Positions 5,773 to 14,978 of a stretch of DNA of 29,969 nucleotides are shown here, piece by piece. Positions within the stretch are counted from its first letter, which is position 1. Each line of letters opens with the position of its first letter. The stretch is taken from the NCBI GenBank assembly GCA_003508005.1, contig DNUE01000013.1, positions 163,897-193,865 on the forward strand, given 5' to 3'. Made by a program: the position numbers and the translations under genes. The notes under the pieces are model-generated. The model was not told where the DNA came from. It worked only from the letters and a program-made list of their open reading frames with translations, and ran no database searches. This DNA is from Desulfobulbaceae bacterium. Its GTDB lineage: Bacteria > Desulfobacterota > Desulfobulbia > Desulfobulbales > Desulfobulbaceae.

Positions 5773-8190
5773 TCATTTCTGGGCCTTATCCAGCACTTCT
5801 CTCACCTTGCGCGACAGGCCGAAGGAGGTGAACGGCTTCTGCAGGAACGCCATTCCAGGTTGCAGCACACCGTGTTGAACAATGGCGCTGTCAGCATAGC
5901 CGGAGATAAAGAGCACCCTGATGTTTGGGTGAATGGCCTTAATGCTTTGGGCCAGTTCGCTGCCGTCCAAACCGGGCATGATCACGTCGGTGATCAGCAG
6001 CTTGATGTCATGGCCCTTCTCCTCACATATCTTGAGCGCTTCCCGGCCATTGTGCGCCTCGATCACGGTATAGCCGCTGATCTTGAGCGTGGTGCTCACT
6101 AAATCAAGCACGGTCTCGTCGTCCTCCACAAGAAGGATGACTTCCGAGCCCCGGGCCAGCTCTAAAGCACTGCTGTCCTCTTGGACGGTTTTCTTTTCCT
6201 CTTCGACTTGCGGCAGATAAATCTTAAACGTCGATCCCCGCCCCGGCTCGCTGTAGACCCCGATATTCCCGCCGCTTTGTTTTACGATTCCAAAGACGGT
6301 TGCCAATCCCAACCCCGTGCCAGTGCCCTTTGTTTTTGTGGTGAAGAAGGGTTCAAAAATGTGAGAAAGGGTGTGTTCATCCATGCCGATGCCGGTATCG
6401 CTTAAGGTCACGAGAACATAGTTCCCCGGTTCGACCTCCACATGCCATTGCGCATAGGAGTCATCCAGAACCACATTTCGCGTCTCAATGGTCAGCTTGC
6501 CCCCCTTGGGCATGGCGTCACGGGCATTAACGACCAGATTGATAATGACCTGCTCGATCAGACCCGGGTCGGCCACCACCCTCCCGAGTTCCGGATCGAG
6601 AACGGTGGCCAGCTCGATGTTTTCACCGATGAGCCTTTTGAGCATCTTTTCGGTTTCCCTGATAACATGGTTGAGATCCAGGACCTCCGGCTTGACAACC
6701 TGCTTGCGGCTGAAAGCGAGCAATTGGCCGGTCAGGGAGGCTGCGCGCAGGCCCGCCCTGTTGATCTGCTCGATGTCCTTGCGCAGGGGGTTGTCTTCGC
6801 CAAGCTGGCGGAGCAAGAGATCGCTGTAACCGTTAACCGCGGTCAAAAGGTTGTTGAAGTCATGGGCCACGCCTCCGGCAAGCAAGCCCACGGCCTCCAT
6901 TTTCACAGCCTGCCGCAGCTGGGCTTCGAGATTCATGCGCTCCGTGATGTCGTTGATGATGCCGACGATGAACGCCTCGCCTGATTCGTCTCTGTACAAG
7001 GTCTTTGTCGTGACGATGGTGTGCACCTTGCCGTTGGCATCGCTGATTTGCTCTTCATTGATGTTCGCTTCACCGGAATCAAAAATGACATCATCCTTTT
7101 CCCAAAAGACATCGGCCTGCTCCTTGGGAAAAAAGTCATAGTCGCTTTTCCCAAGAAGATCTTTCCGCTCATGGCCCATGAAGCGGCACAGGGCATCGTT
7201 CAAAAGGACCCAGCGGTGCTCCCGGTCCTTGACGAAAATGGGTTCGGAAATGGAGTTGATGATCTTGTCCAGGAAGTCCTTTGATTCTGCCAGGGCCTCG
7301 TCAGCCTTCTTGCGATCGGTGATGTCCTCGCACACGACCAGGACCACCGGCTGGCCGTCACCCCCTTGCACACATCGGGCTGCTTCCCGGACCCAGAGCA
7401 TGCTGCCGTCTTTTCGCATCTTGCGCAGTTCCCAGGAACAGACGCGGTCTTTCTGGCCAAGGCACTTCTGGAGCTGCTCACGTACCGCAACCCTGTCGTC
7501 AGGATGAAATACCTGCAGAACAGGTTGCGCGATCAACTCCTGCACCGTATAGCCCAGCTGCTCCGCGCCGAAGGGGTTGACGGAAAGCACCGTTCCCTGG
7601 CCGTCCAAGGTGAAGTACATGGTCGGGTTTTGTTCATACAGGGCCCTGAAACGCTCCTCGCTTTTGCGCAACGCCTCCTCTGCTTGTCGGCGCTCGGCGA
7701 TCTCGGCCTTAAGCGCCGCGGTGCGTTCCTCGACCCGGCTTTCCAGGGACGCATTGACCTTCTTCAGGTCCCGGGTCAGTTGCTGGATGTGCAGATGCAC
7801 CCCCACCCGGGCCAGGACTTCTTCCCGCTGTGAGGGTTTGGTCAAATAGTCCACCGCTCCGGCGGCAAAGCCCTTGACCTTGTTCTCGGTATCCGCCAGG
7901 GCGGTCATGAAGATCACCGGGATATCCCGGGTGAATTCATCCTCCTTCAGCCGGCGGCAGGTCTCGAAGCCGTCCATGTCGGGCATCAGCACGTCCAGCA
8001 GGATGAGGTTCGGACGGGCCAATCGGGCTCGCTCAAGAGCTATCCGGCCGTCCTCGGCGACCAGGACCTCGAACTCGCTTTCTTGGAGATATTCCGTAAC
8101 AACCGCCAGGTTCGAGGGGTCGTCATCCACGATCAAAATGGTCTCTTGACGTGAATCGGCACCTGGGAAGAGTTCACGGCTTTCGTTCAT
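5773..8190 (-). CDS. Hybrid sensor histidine kinase (REC-PAS-PAS-HisKA-HATPase-REC)
   Basis: An 805-aa soluble hybrid histidine kinase. Order: N-terminal receiver (about 16-130, phospho-acceptor Asp66 in LILLDVLMPD), a short coiled coil (about 138-178), PAS (about 178-292), PAS (about 303-417), dimerisation/phospho-acceptor domain with His443 in GGVAHDFNN, HATPase (about 535-665, with GIGMDEHTLSHIFEPFFTTK and GTGLGLATVFG), and a C-terminal receiver (about 682-800, LLITDVIMPGLDG). There is no membrane segment, so it is cytoplasmic. Its ATG overlaps the TGA of the upstream giant kinase (ATGA), so it is the last gene of the methanol operon and is probably translationally coupled. The HDFNN-type H-box is typical of kinases with a C-terminal receiver. 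No DNA-binding domain is present, so the final output must lie elsewhere. It may take signal or phosphate from the giant kinase next to it. Confidence 0.9.
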   Translation of the reverse strand: MNESRELFPGADSRQETILIVDDDPSNLAVVTEYLQESEFEVLVAEDGRIALERARLARPNLILLDVLMPDMDGFETCRRLKEDEFTRDIPVIFMTALADTENKVKGFAAGAVDYLTKPSQREEVLARVGVHLHIQQLTRDLKKVNASLESRVEERTAALKAEIAERRQAEEALRKSEERFRALYEQNPTMYFTLDGQGTVLSVNPFGAEQLGYTVQELIAQPVLQVFHPDDRVAVREQLQKCLGQKDRVCSWELRKMRKDGSMLWVREAARCVQGGDGQPVVLVVCEDITDRKKADEALAESKDFLDKIINSISEPIFVKDREHRWVLLNDALCRFMGHERKDLLGKSDYDFFPKEQADVFWEKDDVIFDSGEANINEEQISDANGKVHTIVTTKTLYRDESGEAFIVGIINDITERMNLEAQLRQAVKMEAVGLLAGGVAHDFNNLLTAVNGYSDLLLRQLGEDNPLRKDIEQINRAGLRAASLTGQLLAFSRKQVVKPEVLDLNHVIRETEKMLKRLIGENIELATVLDPELGRVVADPGLIEQVIINLVVNARDAMPKGGKLTIETRNVVLDDSYAQWHVEVEPGNYVLVTLSDTGIGMDEHTLSHIFEPFFTTKTKGTGTGLGLATVFGIVKQSGGNIGVYSEPGRGSTFKIYLPQVEEEKKTVQEDSSALELARGSEVILLVEDDETVLDLVSTTLKISGYTVIEAHNGREALKICEEKGHDIKLLITDVIMPGLDGSELAQSIKAIHPNIRVLFISGYADSAIVQHGVLQPGMAFLQKPFTSFGLSRKVREVLDKAQK

Positions 8191-11100
8191 GCTCGGTCTC
8201 CTTCTTCAGGCTCTTGAGGACCTGTTTTCAGGGCCTGCTCCACCATGCTCAGGATGGCCCTGGTCTTGAACTCCCCAGCGAGGCGGCGCAGCTTCCTGGT
8301 AAAGGGGGCATAGGCACTGTCCCCTTTTTCAAGAGCTGCGGCCCATTCTTCGATCCTGGCCATATTCCCCACCCGGGCAAGCTGCAACAGATCCTGCAAC
8401 TCTTCCTGCGGGGGAATAACAACGCTGGCATCATGCTTTAAAACACTAATGGCTTTGGAGATTTCCGTCACTTGATATTTCCATTCCACTCCAAGCTGTT
8501 TTTGTATTTGGTCAAACAAAAGACTCACGTGAAACGGCTTGCCCAGAAAGGCGTCACAGGCCTGCTCAAATGTCCCCCTAAGCCCACTGTCCGTGACCGT
8601 TGCCGAGACCCCTATGATCCGCGTGTCCTTGAAATTTTTGTGCTCCCGTATCGTTCTCGTCACTTCCAGGCCGTTCATGCCCGGCATGAACAAGTCCAGG
8701 AGCATGAGGTCGGGCGGTTGGTCCAGTGCCCGGCGGACCGCCTCCTTACCATTTAAGGCCGTCGTCACCTCAAACCCCAGCGGTTCGAGCAGCGAGACGA
8801 GCAGGGATGCGTTGGTGGCGTTGTCATCCACGACGAGGATGCGCCGGGTTCTTCCCTGGTAGCCGATGATGTCACGCTCCCTCTCCTTGCGCGGGGTCTC
8901 CACCCCGGACACTTTGGGCAGGGGAATCTCTACTCCTGATACTTCGGACAGGGGGATCTCCACCCGGAAGATGCTTCCCTTTCCGGGTGCGCTTTCCACC
9001 ACGATGCTCCCCTGCATGATCGAGACGAGTTTTTTGCTGATGGTCAGGCCAAGCCCGGTTCCTTCCCGTACCTGTCCGTCGGCTTCGAGCTGAACAAAGG
9101 GTTCGAATATATCCTTTTGTTTGTCTTTGGGTATGCCGACTCCTGTATCCACGACCTCACAGCAAAAGATTTCTCCCTCTGCCCGGTAGTCCGCTCGCAG
9201 GGTGACTCCCCCCTGGCGAGTGTACTTAACGGCATTGCTCAAAAGATTGAGCAGGACCTGTTTGAGCTTTCTTTCGTCACCCCGGACAAGATCGGGGAGC
9301 AGCGACAGGCTCTCGTATTCAAAGCCAAGGCCCTTTTCCTCTGCCTTCGGCTTAGACATTTCAAAAACCTGCCGCAAAAGGGCCGGCAGATTAAAAACGG
9401 ATTCCTGAATCTCCAGCCTCTGGGCTTCGATCTTTCCCACATCAAGGATGTCGTTGATCAGGTTTAAAAGGTGCTCTCCGCTTTCCTGGACGGTGCCCAG
9501 CTGCTTCTGCTGATTGTCAGTGAGGTTTTTCTGGCGTTTCAGTATCTGGGTAAAACCGAGAATGGCGTTGAGCGGGGTCCTCAACTCGTGGCTCATGCTC
9601 GAGAGGAAAACGTTCTTGGCCTGGTTGGCTGCTTCGGCCTTCTCCTTGGCATCGATCAGTTCCGAGGTCCGTTCTTTGACCAGCTCCCAGAGATGATCGC
9701 GATGCTTCATAAGCTCGGCATTGGCCCGGTTGCGCTCGATCAGCCGCCACATTCCCTCCATGAGCAGGATCATCTGCTGCACGTCCGTCTCGTCGTAGTC
9801 CTGTTCCTTGTTGCCCACCCCGGCGATCAGGACGATCTTGGAACCGACGATCACCGGAACGTTCATATGCCGCCGAATCTTCACATGCCCTTTTGGATAC
9901 CCCTTTTTCAAGGGGTTGGGGGCGCTGTAGTCATTGGTGATGATCGGCCGGCGCTGGCGCACGGCCTCTCCCCACAAGCCCGTGGTCTCGACTGGAAAAT
10001 GGATGGGCTTCTCGGTAATGGCGCACTCCTCCATGGCCGACTTGGACCAGGCATGCATGGTCAGGACGGACTCGTCCTCGTTCAAAAACGCCAGGTACCA
10101 GAGCCTGCTCCGGGTCAGCCGAACCGCCTTGTCCAGGGCAAAGGTGGTGATCTCCTCAAGCGTGGCATCCGTCATCTGATTCAGCTGAAGCAAGGCCTGC
10201 AGGCGTTCGGTATTCAACTTTTCCGCTGCCTCGGAACGCTTTCGCTCGGTGATGTCCAGGCAGAACTCGGCCAGGCCCATGAGACGGCCCTGGTCGTCCT
10301 TGAGGGGATAGCCGCGAATAAACCAGGCGCGGCCGTCGGGACTGAAGAGTTCCGCCATATGGGGCAGACCGGTTTCCCTGGCCAGCAGCACCGGACAGCC
10401 GATGCAGGGTTCGCTTCGCTGGTGCCAGATCTCCCAGCAGTAGCGGCCTTTGAGTTCGTCCTGCGTCATGTTCACGGAATCGGCAGCCACCCGATTGGCC
10501 CAGAGAATCCGCATGTCCAGAGCATGGTACACCACCAGGTCCATGGTGCTGTTCAGGAGGAGCGATTTCTCTTCTTCCGCCCTGCGCAGCCCCTTCTCGA
10601 CCTTCTTGCGCTCCTCCACCTCCTCGACAAGCCGCACATTGGCCGCTTTGAGTTCGGCGGTGCGTTCCTCCACTCGACGCTCCAGCTCGGCATGGGCTCC
10701 CCGCAGCGCTTCTTCCGCTTCCTTGCGATCCGTGATGTCGCGACCCACCACCACCAGCCCCTTTCGGCTCCCGTCGCGGTGAAAGGTGGGCACCTTGATA
10801 AGATCAAACGTGGTCGAGGACCCGTCCGGGCGGGGAATGACCTCGTCAGACCGGCTGAGAGTCTTTGCTTGCCAGGCGGCATCGTCGGTCTCCTGGCACC
10901 CGCGCAGGGCATGGTGATAAAAAGAGGTGTACTCCGCCAGCTCGTTGTCTGTTTTTCCCCGGTAATCCACGCCTTCGAGCCCGAAAAAGCGCAGGTTGAA
11001 ATCATTGCTCTCCAGGTAGCGGCCCTCGGCATCCTTGAAGATGACCAGGTCGGGCATGGCGTTGATCAGCGTGCGCAGCTGCTCCTCCCTTTCCTGCAGG

Positions 11101-14100
11101 GCCATCTCCGCCTGCCTGCGCTTGGTGATGAACCTCGCCTGCTGCACGTTCTGATAGGCCTTGAGCGAAAGCTCCTTGGCCAGAATAAAGACGGCGTCCG
11201 TGATCTTGCGGAACTGCTCAAGGGACATGACAGGCACTTCCTTGAGCGCCTTTCTGAACTCCTCCTCATCCGTGCCGATTTCCGCTGCATAACGAACGAT
11301 TTTTTCCTCATCGATGGCTTCGTTCTTCACCTGCCCGACCAGCCAACTGGCTATGTGTTTGCCCCCGACGGTGATGGTGGCCCCGGCATCCCACAGCCCT
11401 CCGCTCAGGCAGGGCTGGATGTTCGGACCCTCGGGGTTGAGACTGCCGATAATGGAATCGGAATACGCGCAGTTCTTCCGCCCCTTCTCGGTCTTGCGAA
11501 TGATGTCCATGCACAGGCGGCAGAATTTGCTGGGCCGGGTGATGGGGGTGCCGTCCGGTTCGACGATGAGCGAGGCCACCTGGGTCGCTTCGGCAAAGGC
11601 GTCCTGAATCTTTTGAATATCTTCGAGGTTGAACAGGTCGGCAAACGAGATGTCCGCAGTCTCCAATGGTTCGGTCAGGGCGATGAGACGCTTGTTGAGG
11701 GCTTCTTCAATTTTTTTTCGTTCCTCGATTTCCCGGAGCAGGCGTACATTGGTGTCCGTCAGTTCGGAGGTGCGCTGCTCGACCAGCTTTTCCAGGTATT
11801 CCTGATGCTGTTGCAGCTCGGACTCAGCCTTTTGCAGCTCTGCGACCTTGTTTTCCAGATGGACGTAAAGCCTCGCGTTCTCCATGGAAATTGCCGCTTG
11901 CGAAGACAATACTTTCAACAACTCCAGGTGATCCAAGGTGAAAACGCCTGTAGTCAGATTATTTTCAAGATAAAGGACACCCATAAGTTTGGCTTGGTGG
12001 ACAATCGGCAGACAGAGCAACGATTTTGTCATATGCTCGGCAATGTATGCGTCAGAAGCGTACACGCTGTCTTCAACGGCGCTGTCCAGCAATACGGGTG
12101 TCTGGGTGCGAACCACGTAGTTGACCACGGAGATCGGTACCTCTCCGCTCTCCCCCATGGGTATTTCCTGCATGGTCCTGATCTTCTTCCTGGCGATTTC
12201 GCCCTTGGCCTGGATGAGCAGCTCCCCGTTCTTTTCCTCGATGAGGATCCCTTTTTCAGCACCCGCGTTTTCAATGACGATGTGGATCAATCTGTCGAGC
12301 AGCTGCTCCAGGCGGATTTCCTGGGCGAGCATGTGGGAGGCCCTGATGACCGCCGACGTGTCCAGGGGGGACAGCTGTTTTTGGGTCCGCAGCTCCTTGT
12401 ACCGTCTTTCCAGATCCTCGAACTCGTGCGTGACGACCACGCCCTGATCCCGAGCCCTGTGGAACCTGTCCCTGAACTCATAGATCTTGACCTTTACCGA
12501 CGGATCCTTGGCCTGCAGCAGGACCTCGGCGGACAAAAGATCGGCCCGCTCGAAATTGGCGCATAAATATTCCGCCTCCACGGCCTCCACATAGAGATCA
12601 AGGGTCAAATCCAAGTGAAGCCGCCATTTTTCCCGAGGCAGCATGCCGATGCCCATGCTCAGATACCAGATGGCCGCCTGGTAGGCCGCGGTTCGTTTGG
12701 CCCTTCGCCCGGCCATCAGGTTCAACTCCACCATCCGCAGCCTTTCCTGCTCATCGGTGATGTGGACAAACCCCTCATTGAGGTGGTCGACGATTTCGAA
12801 GACCTCCTCTTCCAGCGTCAGGCCCCGGGCGCGTTGCAGCTTGAGCCGCCCGATGTTCAGATGGATCGCCCTTCTTTCCTTTCTGGGGAAGAAGGACTGG
12901 GCGGCGTTTCGAATCCTGTCGTGCAGAAATTCGAAACGGCTTTCCCTTCCTGCGGGCAAGTCCGCTTCAGGGGCCGTCATGAGCTGATGGTTGCCATCCA
13001 GCGGCCGGATCAGTCCCTCCTCAACGGCCCTGCGCAAACCATCCAGCGTCTCCCTGACCGATGTTTTTGCAATGGCCGCCAGGATTCCTGTCTCAAAACT
13101 GCTTCCGATACAGGCGGCCTGGGACAGCAACTCTCGGGACTCCCTGGGCAGCTTCTCGATCTTCCGGACCATCAGGGTGGCCACGTTGTCGGTGATATCC
13201 GTGTCCCGGATCCGGCCGAGGTCCCACTTCCATTTTCTTGCGCCTGGATCGAAAAAGAGAGCGCCGGCCTCGCTCACTGCCTGCATAAACTGAACGGCAA
13301 AGAGGGGATTGCCGCCCGTCTTCTCATGAACGATTGCCGCCAGGGGTTTCGCATAGGCCGGCTTGCACTGGATGGCGTCGGCCACGAGGGCCTGCAACGT
13401 CCCGGAAGCAAGATTTCCGAGGTGAATTCTCTTGAGAAGGTTTTTTTGCCGCTTCAGGTCATCGACCAGCGCCATCAACGGATGAGACGGGTCGACCTCG
13501 GTGTCGCGGTAGGTTCCCACGAAGAGGAAGAACCGATTCCCAGCACCGGCCAGGAGCATCTTCAAAAAAAGCAAAGAGGCAGGATCCAACCACTGCATGT
13601 TGTCGATGCAGAGCACCAGGGGATGGTTTTCCCCGGCCATGGCCAGCACAAGATTCCGGAGGGCATTGTGCACACGGGCCTCAATGGGCCCGGGCGCGGG
13701 CGCGGGAGGCTGCTCGCCGATGATCAGTTTAAGCCTCGGGAGCATCTCGATCAGCACGGCGCCGTCCACGCCGACAGCCTGGGTCAGCCTGGTTTTCCAT
13801 CGTACCAGTTGGTCGGCGGGTTCCGTCAATATCAAATCGATCATCCCGGTGAAGGCCTGAAGCAAAGCGGAATATGGGATGTTGCGCTGGGACTGGTTGT
13901 GTTCGCCTTTTATGAAATAGCCACCGCGCTCCGCGATCCGCCCCTGGATCCCGCTGATCAGGGACGATTTTCCAACACCTGCAGGTCCGGATATCAGGAT
14001 CACTTCTCCCGGGCCTTTGCTCACCCTTTCCAGGGCGTTGATCAGGATCTTAAGTTCCGATTCTCTTCCAAACAATTTTTGCGTTATGCGCAAGGTTTCA

Positions 14101-14978
14101 GAATAATCGTCTTTCCCCAATGCAAAGCCTTTGATGCGGCCTGTCTTTTCCAACTGTTCCAGGCAGGTTTCAAAATCCGCCTTCACGCCGTAGGCCGATT
14201 GATAGCGGTCCTCGGGATTCTTGGCCATCAGCTTGGTCACGATATCCGAAACCGTTTGGGGGACGTACGGATTGACCTCATGAACCGGCCTCGGGCTGCC
14301 CGCGATATGGCAATGCACGAGCGCGGCCGCGGATGTCTCTGCAAACGGCAATCTGCCGGTGAGCATCTCGTAGAGGAGGACCCCGAAGGAATACAGGTCG
14401 GAACGGTGGTCAATGGACCGATTCATCCTGCCTGTCTGCTCCGGGGAGATATAAGGCAGCAATTCTTCGAGCAGTTCCGGGCCATGCGCCTGGTTGCCCG
14501 GATTTGTGATATGCGATGCGATTTCAAAGTCGATAAGGGTCACGGCCTGATCGGAGCCGGCCAGGATATTGGCGCTGCTGATTTTTTTGTGGACGATCTT
14601 GAGGCGATGGATACCGTTCAGTATCCCGGCGATGGCCATGGCCGCCGTAAGGACCTCGGCCAAGGACCTGCGCTCCTCCACAAAAGACTCTCTTAGGGTT
14701 TTCCCCTCGATGTACTCGAGGATCAGGGCGGGTCTTCCCTCAATGGTAATACTGTCGTATGCCCGGCGGACCCCGGGCACGGCCATGTCTTTCGTCAACT
14801 TGTATTCGTTGGCGAACCAGAAGATATCCTCTGGCAGGGGTTTCGGGTTCTTCAACAGCTTGACCGCGACCGGCTTTCCATCTCCGGTCGTATCGTGAAG
14901 ATAGATGAAAGAATGCCGGCCTTCGTGGATTAAGGGCAGGGAAACCAAATCCTGCGATGTTATCTTCATGGCATTCAC
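8187..14978 (-). CDS. Giant hybrid sensor: pseudo-Ser/Thr kinase, AAA ATPase, GAF, PocR, PAS, PAS, GAF, histidine kinase, receiver
   Basis: A 2263-aa cytoplasmic sensor. Order: Ser/Thr-kinase fold (about 10-275, Lys40 in VAVKLL); AAA-16 ATPase (about 300-600, Walker A GPAGVGKSS at 331-339, Walker B LVLCIDNMQW); a helical region (about 600-860); GAF (about 873-1033); coiled coil; PocR ligand domain (about 1108-1275, with CRLCMDIIRKTEKGRKNC and PCLSGGLWDAG); PAS (about 1291-1416); PAS (about 1463-1579, with CIGCP); GAF (about 1591-1749); histidine kinase with His1796 in MSHELRTP and an HATPase; receiver (about 2045-2165, Asp in LMLLDLFMPG); and an uncharacterised helical tail. The kinase loop reads HKKISSANIL where HRDxKxxN is expected, and DFE replaces DFG, so phosphotransfer to Ser/Thr is doubtful. 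The GTG start overlaps the DUF1638 stop; an ATG at 14969 is an alternative. It sits in the mta operon, and PocR domains bind small organic ligands, so methanol or C1 sensing is the inferred role. Confidence 0.9.
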   Translation of the reverse strand: MNAMKITSQDLVSLPLIHEGRHSFIYLHDTTGDGKPVAVKLLKNPKPLPEDIFWFANEYKLTKDMAVPGVRRAYDSITIEGRPALILEYIEGKTLRESFVEERRSLAEVLTAAMAIAGILNGIHRLKIVHKKISSANILAGSDQAVTLIDFEIASHITNPGNQAHGPELLEELLPYISPEQTGRMNRSIDHRSDLYSFGVLLYEMLTGRLPFAETSAAALVHCHIAGSPRPVHEVNPYVPQTVSDIVTKLMAKNPEDRYQSAYGVKADFETCLEQLEKTGRIKGFALGKDDYSETLRITQKLFGRESELKILINALERVSKGPGEVILISGPAGVGKSSLISGIQGRIAERGGYFIKGEHNQSQRNIPYSALLQAFTGMIDLILTEPADQLVRWKTRLTQAVGVDGAVLIEMLPRLKLIIGEQPPAPAPGPIEARVHNALRNLVLAMAGENHPLVLCIDNMQWLDPASLLFLKMLLAGAGNRFFLFVGTYRDTEVDPSHPLMALVDDLKRQKNLLKRIHLGNLASGTLQALVADAIQCKPAYAKPLAAIVHEKTGGNPLFAVQFMQAVSEAGALFFDPGARKWKWDLGRIRDTDITDNVATLMVRKIEKLPRESRELLSQAACIGSSFETGILAAIAKTSVRETLDGLRRAVEEGLIRPLDGNHQLMTAPEADLPAGRESRFEFLHDRIRNAAQSFFPRKERRAIHLNIGRLKLQRARGLTLEEEVFEIVDHLNEGFVHITDEQERLRMVELNLMAGRRAKRTAAYQAAIWYLSMGIGMLPREKWRLHLDLTLDLYVEAVEAEYLCANFERADLLSAEVLLQAKDPSVKVKIYEFRDRFHRARDQGVVVTHEFEDLERRYKELRTQKQLSPLDTSAVIRASHMLAQEIRLEQLLDRLIHIVIENAGAEKGILIEEKNGELLIQAKGEIARKKIRTMQEIPMGESGEVPISVVNYVVRTQTPVLLDSAVEDSVYASDAYIAEHMTKSLLCLPIVHQAKLMGVLYLENNLTTGVFTLDHLELLKVLSSQAAISMENARLYVHLENKVAELQKAESELQQHQEYLEKLVEQRTSELTDTNVRLLREIEERKKIEEALNKRLIALTEPLETADISFADLFNLEDIQKIQDAFAEATQVASLIVEPDGTPITRPSKFCRLCMDIIRKTEKGRKNCAYSDSIIGSLNPEGPNIQPCLSGGLWDAGATITVGGKHIASWLVGQVKNEAIDEEKIVRYAAEIGTDEEEFRKALKEVPVMSLEQFRKITDAVFILAKELSLKAYQNVQQARFITKRRQAEMALQEREEQLRTLINAMPDLVIFKDAEGRYLESNDFNLRFFGLEGVDYRGKTDNELAEYTSFYHHALRGCQETDDAAWQAKTLSRSDEVIPRPDGSSTTFDLIKVPTFHRDGSRKGLVVVGRDITDRKEAEEALRGAHAELERRVEERTAELKAANVRLVEEVEERKKVEKGLRRAEEEKSLLLNSTMDLVVYHALDMRILWANRVAADSVNMTQDELKGRYCWEIWHQRSEPCIGCPVLLARETGLPHMAELFSPDGRAWFIRGYPLKDDQGRLMGLAEFCLDITERKRSEAAEKLNTERLQALLQLNQMTDATLEEITTFALDKAVRLTRSRLWYLAFLNEDESVLTMHAWSKSAMEECAITEKPIHFPVETTGLWGEAVRQRRPIITNDYSAPNPLKKGYPKGHVKIRRHMNVPVIVGSKIVLIAGVGNKEQDYDETDVQQMILLMEGMWRLIERNRANAELMKHRDHLWELVKERTSELIDAKEKAEAANQAKNVFLSSMSHELRTPLNAILGFTQILKRQKNLTDNQQKQLGTVQESGEHLLNLINDILDVGKIEAQRLEIQESVFNLPALLRQVFEMSKPKAEEKGLGFEYESLSLLPDLVRGDERKLKQVLLNLLSNAVKYTRQGGVTLRADYRAEGEIFCCEVVDTGVGIPKDKQKDIFEPFVQLEADGQVREGTGLGLTISKKLVSIMQGSIVVESAPGKGSIFRVEIPLSEVSGVEIPLPKVSGVETPRKERERDIIGYQGRTRRILVVDDNATNASLLVSLLEPLGFEVTTALNGKEAVRRALDQPPDLMLLDLFMPGMNGLEVTRTIREHKNFKDTRIIGVSATVTDSGLRGTFEQACDAFLGKPFHVSLLFDQIQKQLGVEWKYQVTEISKAISVLKHDASVVIPPQEELQDLLQLARVGNMARIEEWAAALEKGDSAYAPFTRKLRRLAGEFKTRAILSMVEQALKTGPQEPEEGDRA
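8891..8967 (-). repeat. Short in-gene tandem repeat between HATPase and receiver
   Basis: About two and a half copies of a 30-nt unit (8891-8920, 8921-8950, 8951-8967) encode the near-repeat VEIPLSEVSG / VEIPLPKVSG / VETP. It lies in the linker between the HATPase and the receiver of the giant kinase. The unit is a multiple of three, so a copy-number change would keep the frame. Confidence 0.7.

Noticed and set aside
9471..12566. A 1031-codon open frame on the plus strand
   Set aside because: It lies antisense to the giant kinase, whose own frame is full of recognised domains; its translation has no recognisable motif and is rich in Gly/Leu/His/Gln as antisense shadows of GC-rich genes are.
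12615..14696. A 693-codon open frame on the plus strand
   Set aside because: Antisense shadow of the pseudokinase and AAA part of the giant kinase; no motif recognised.
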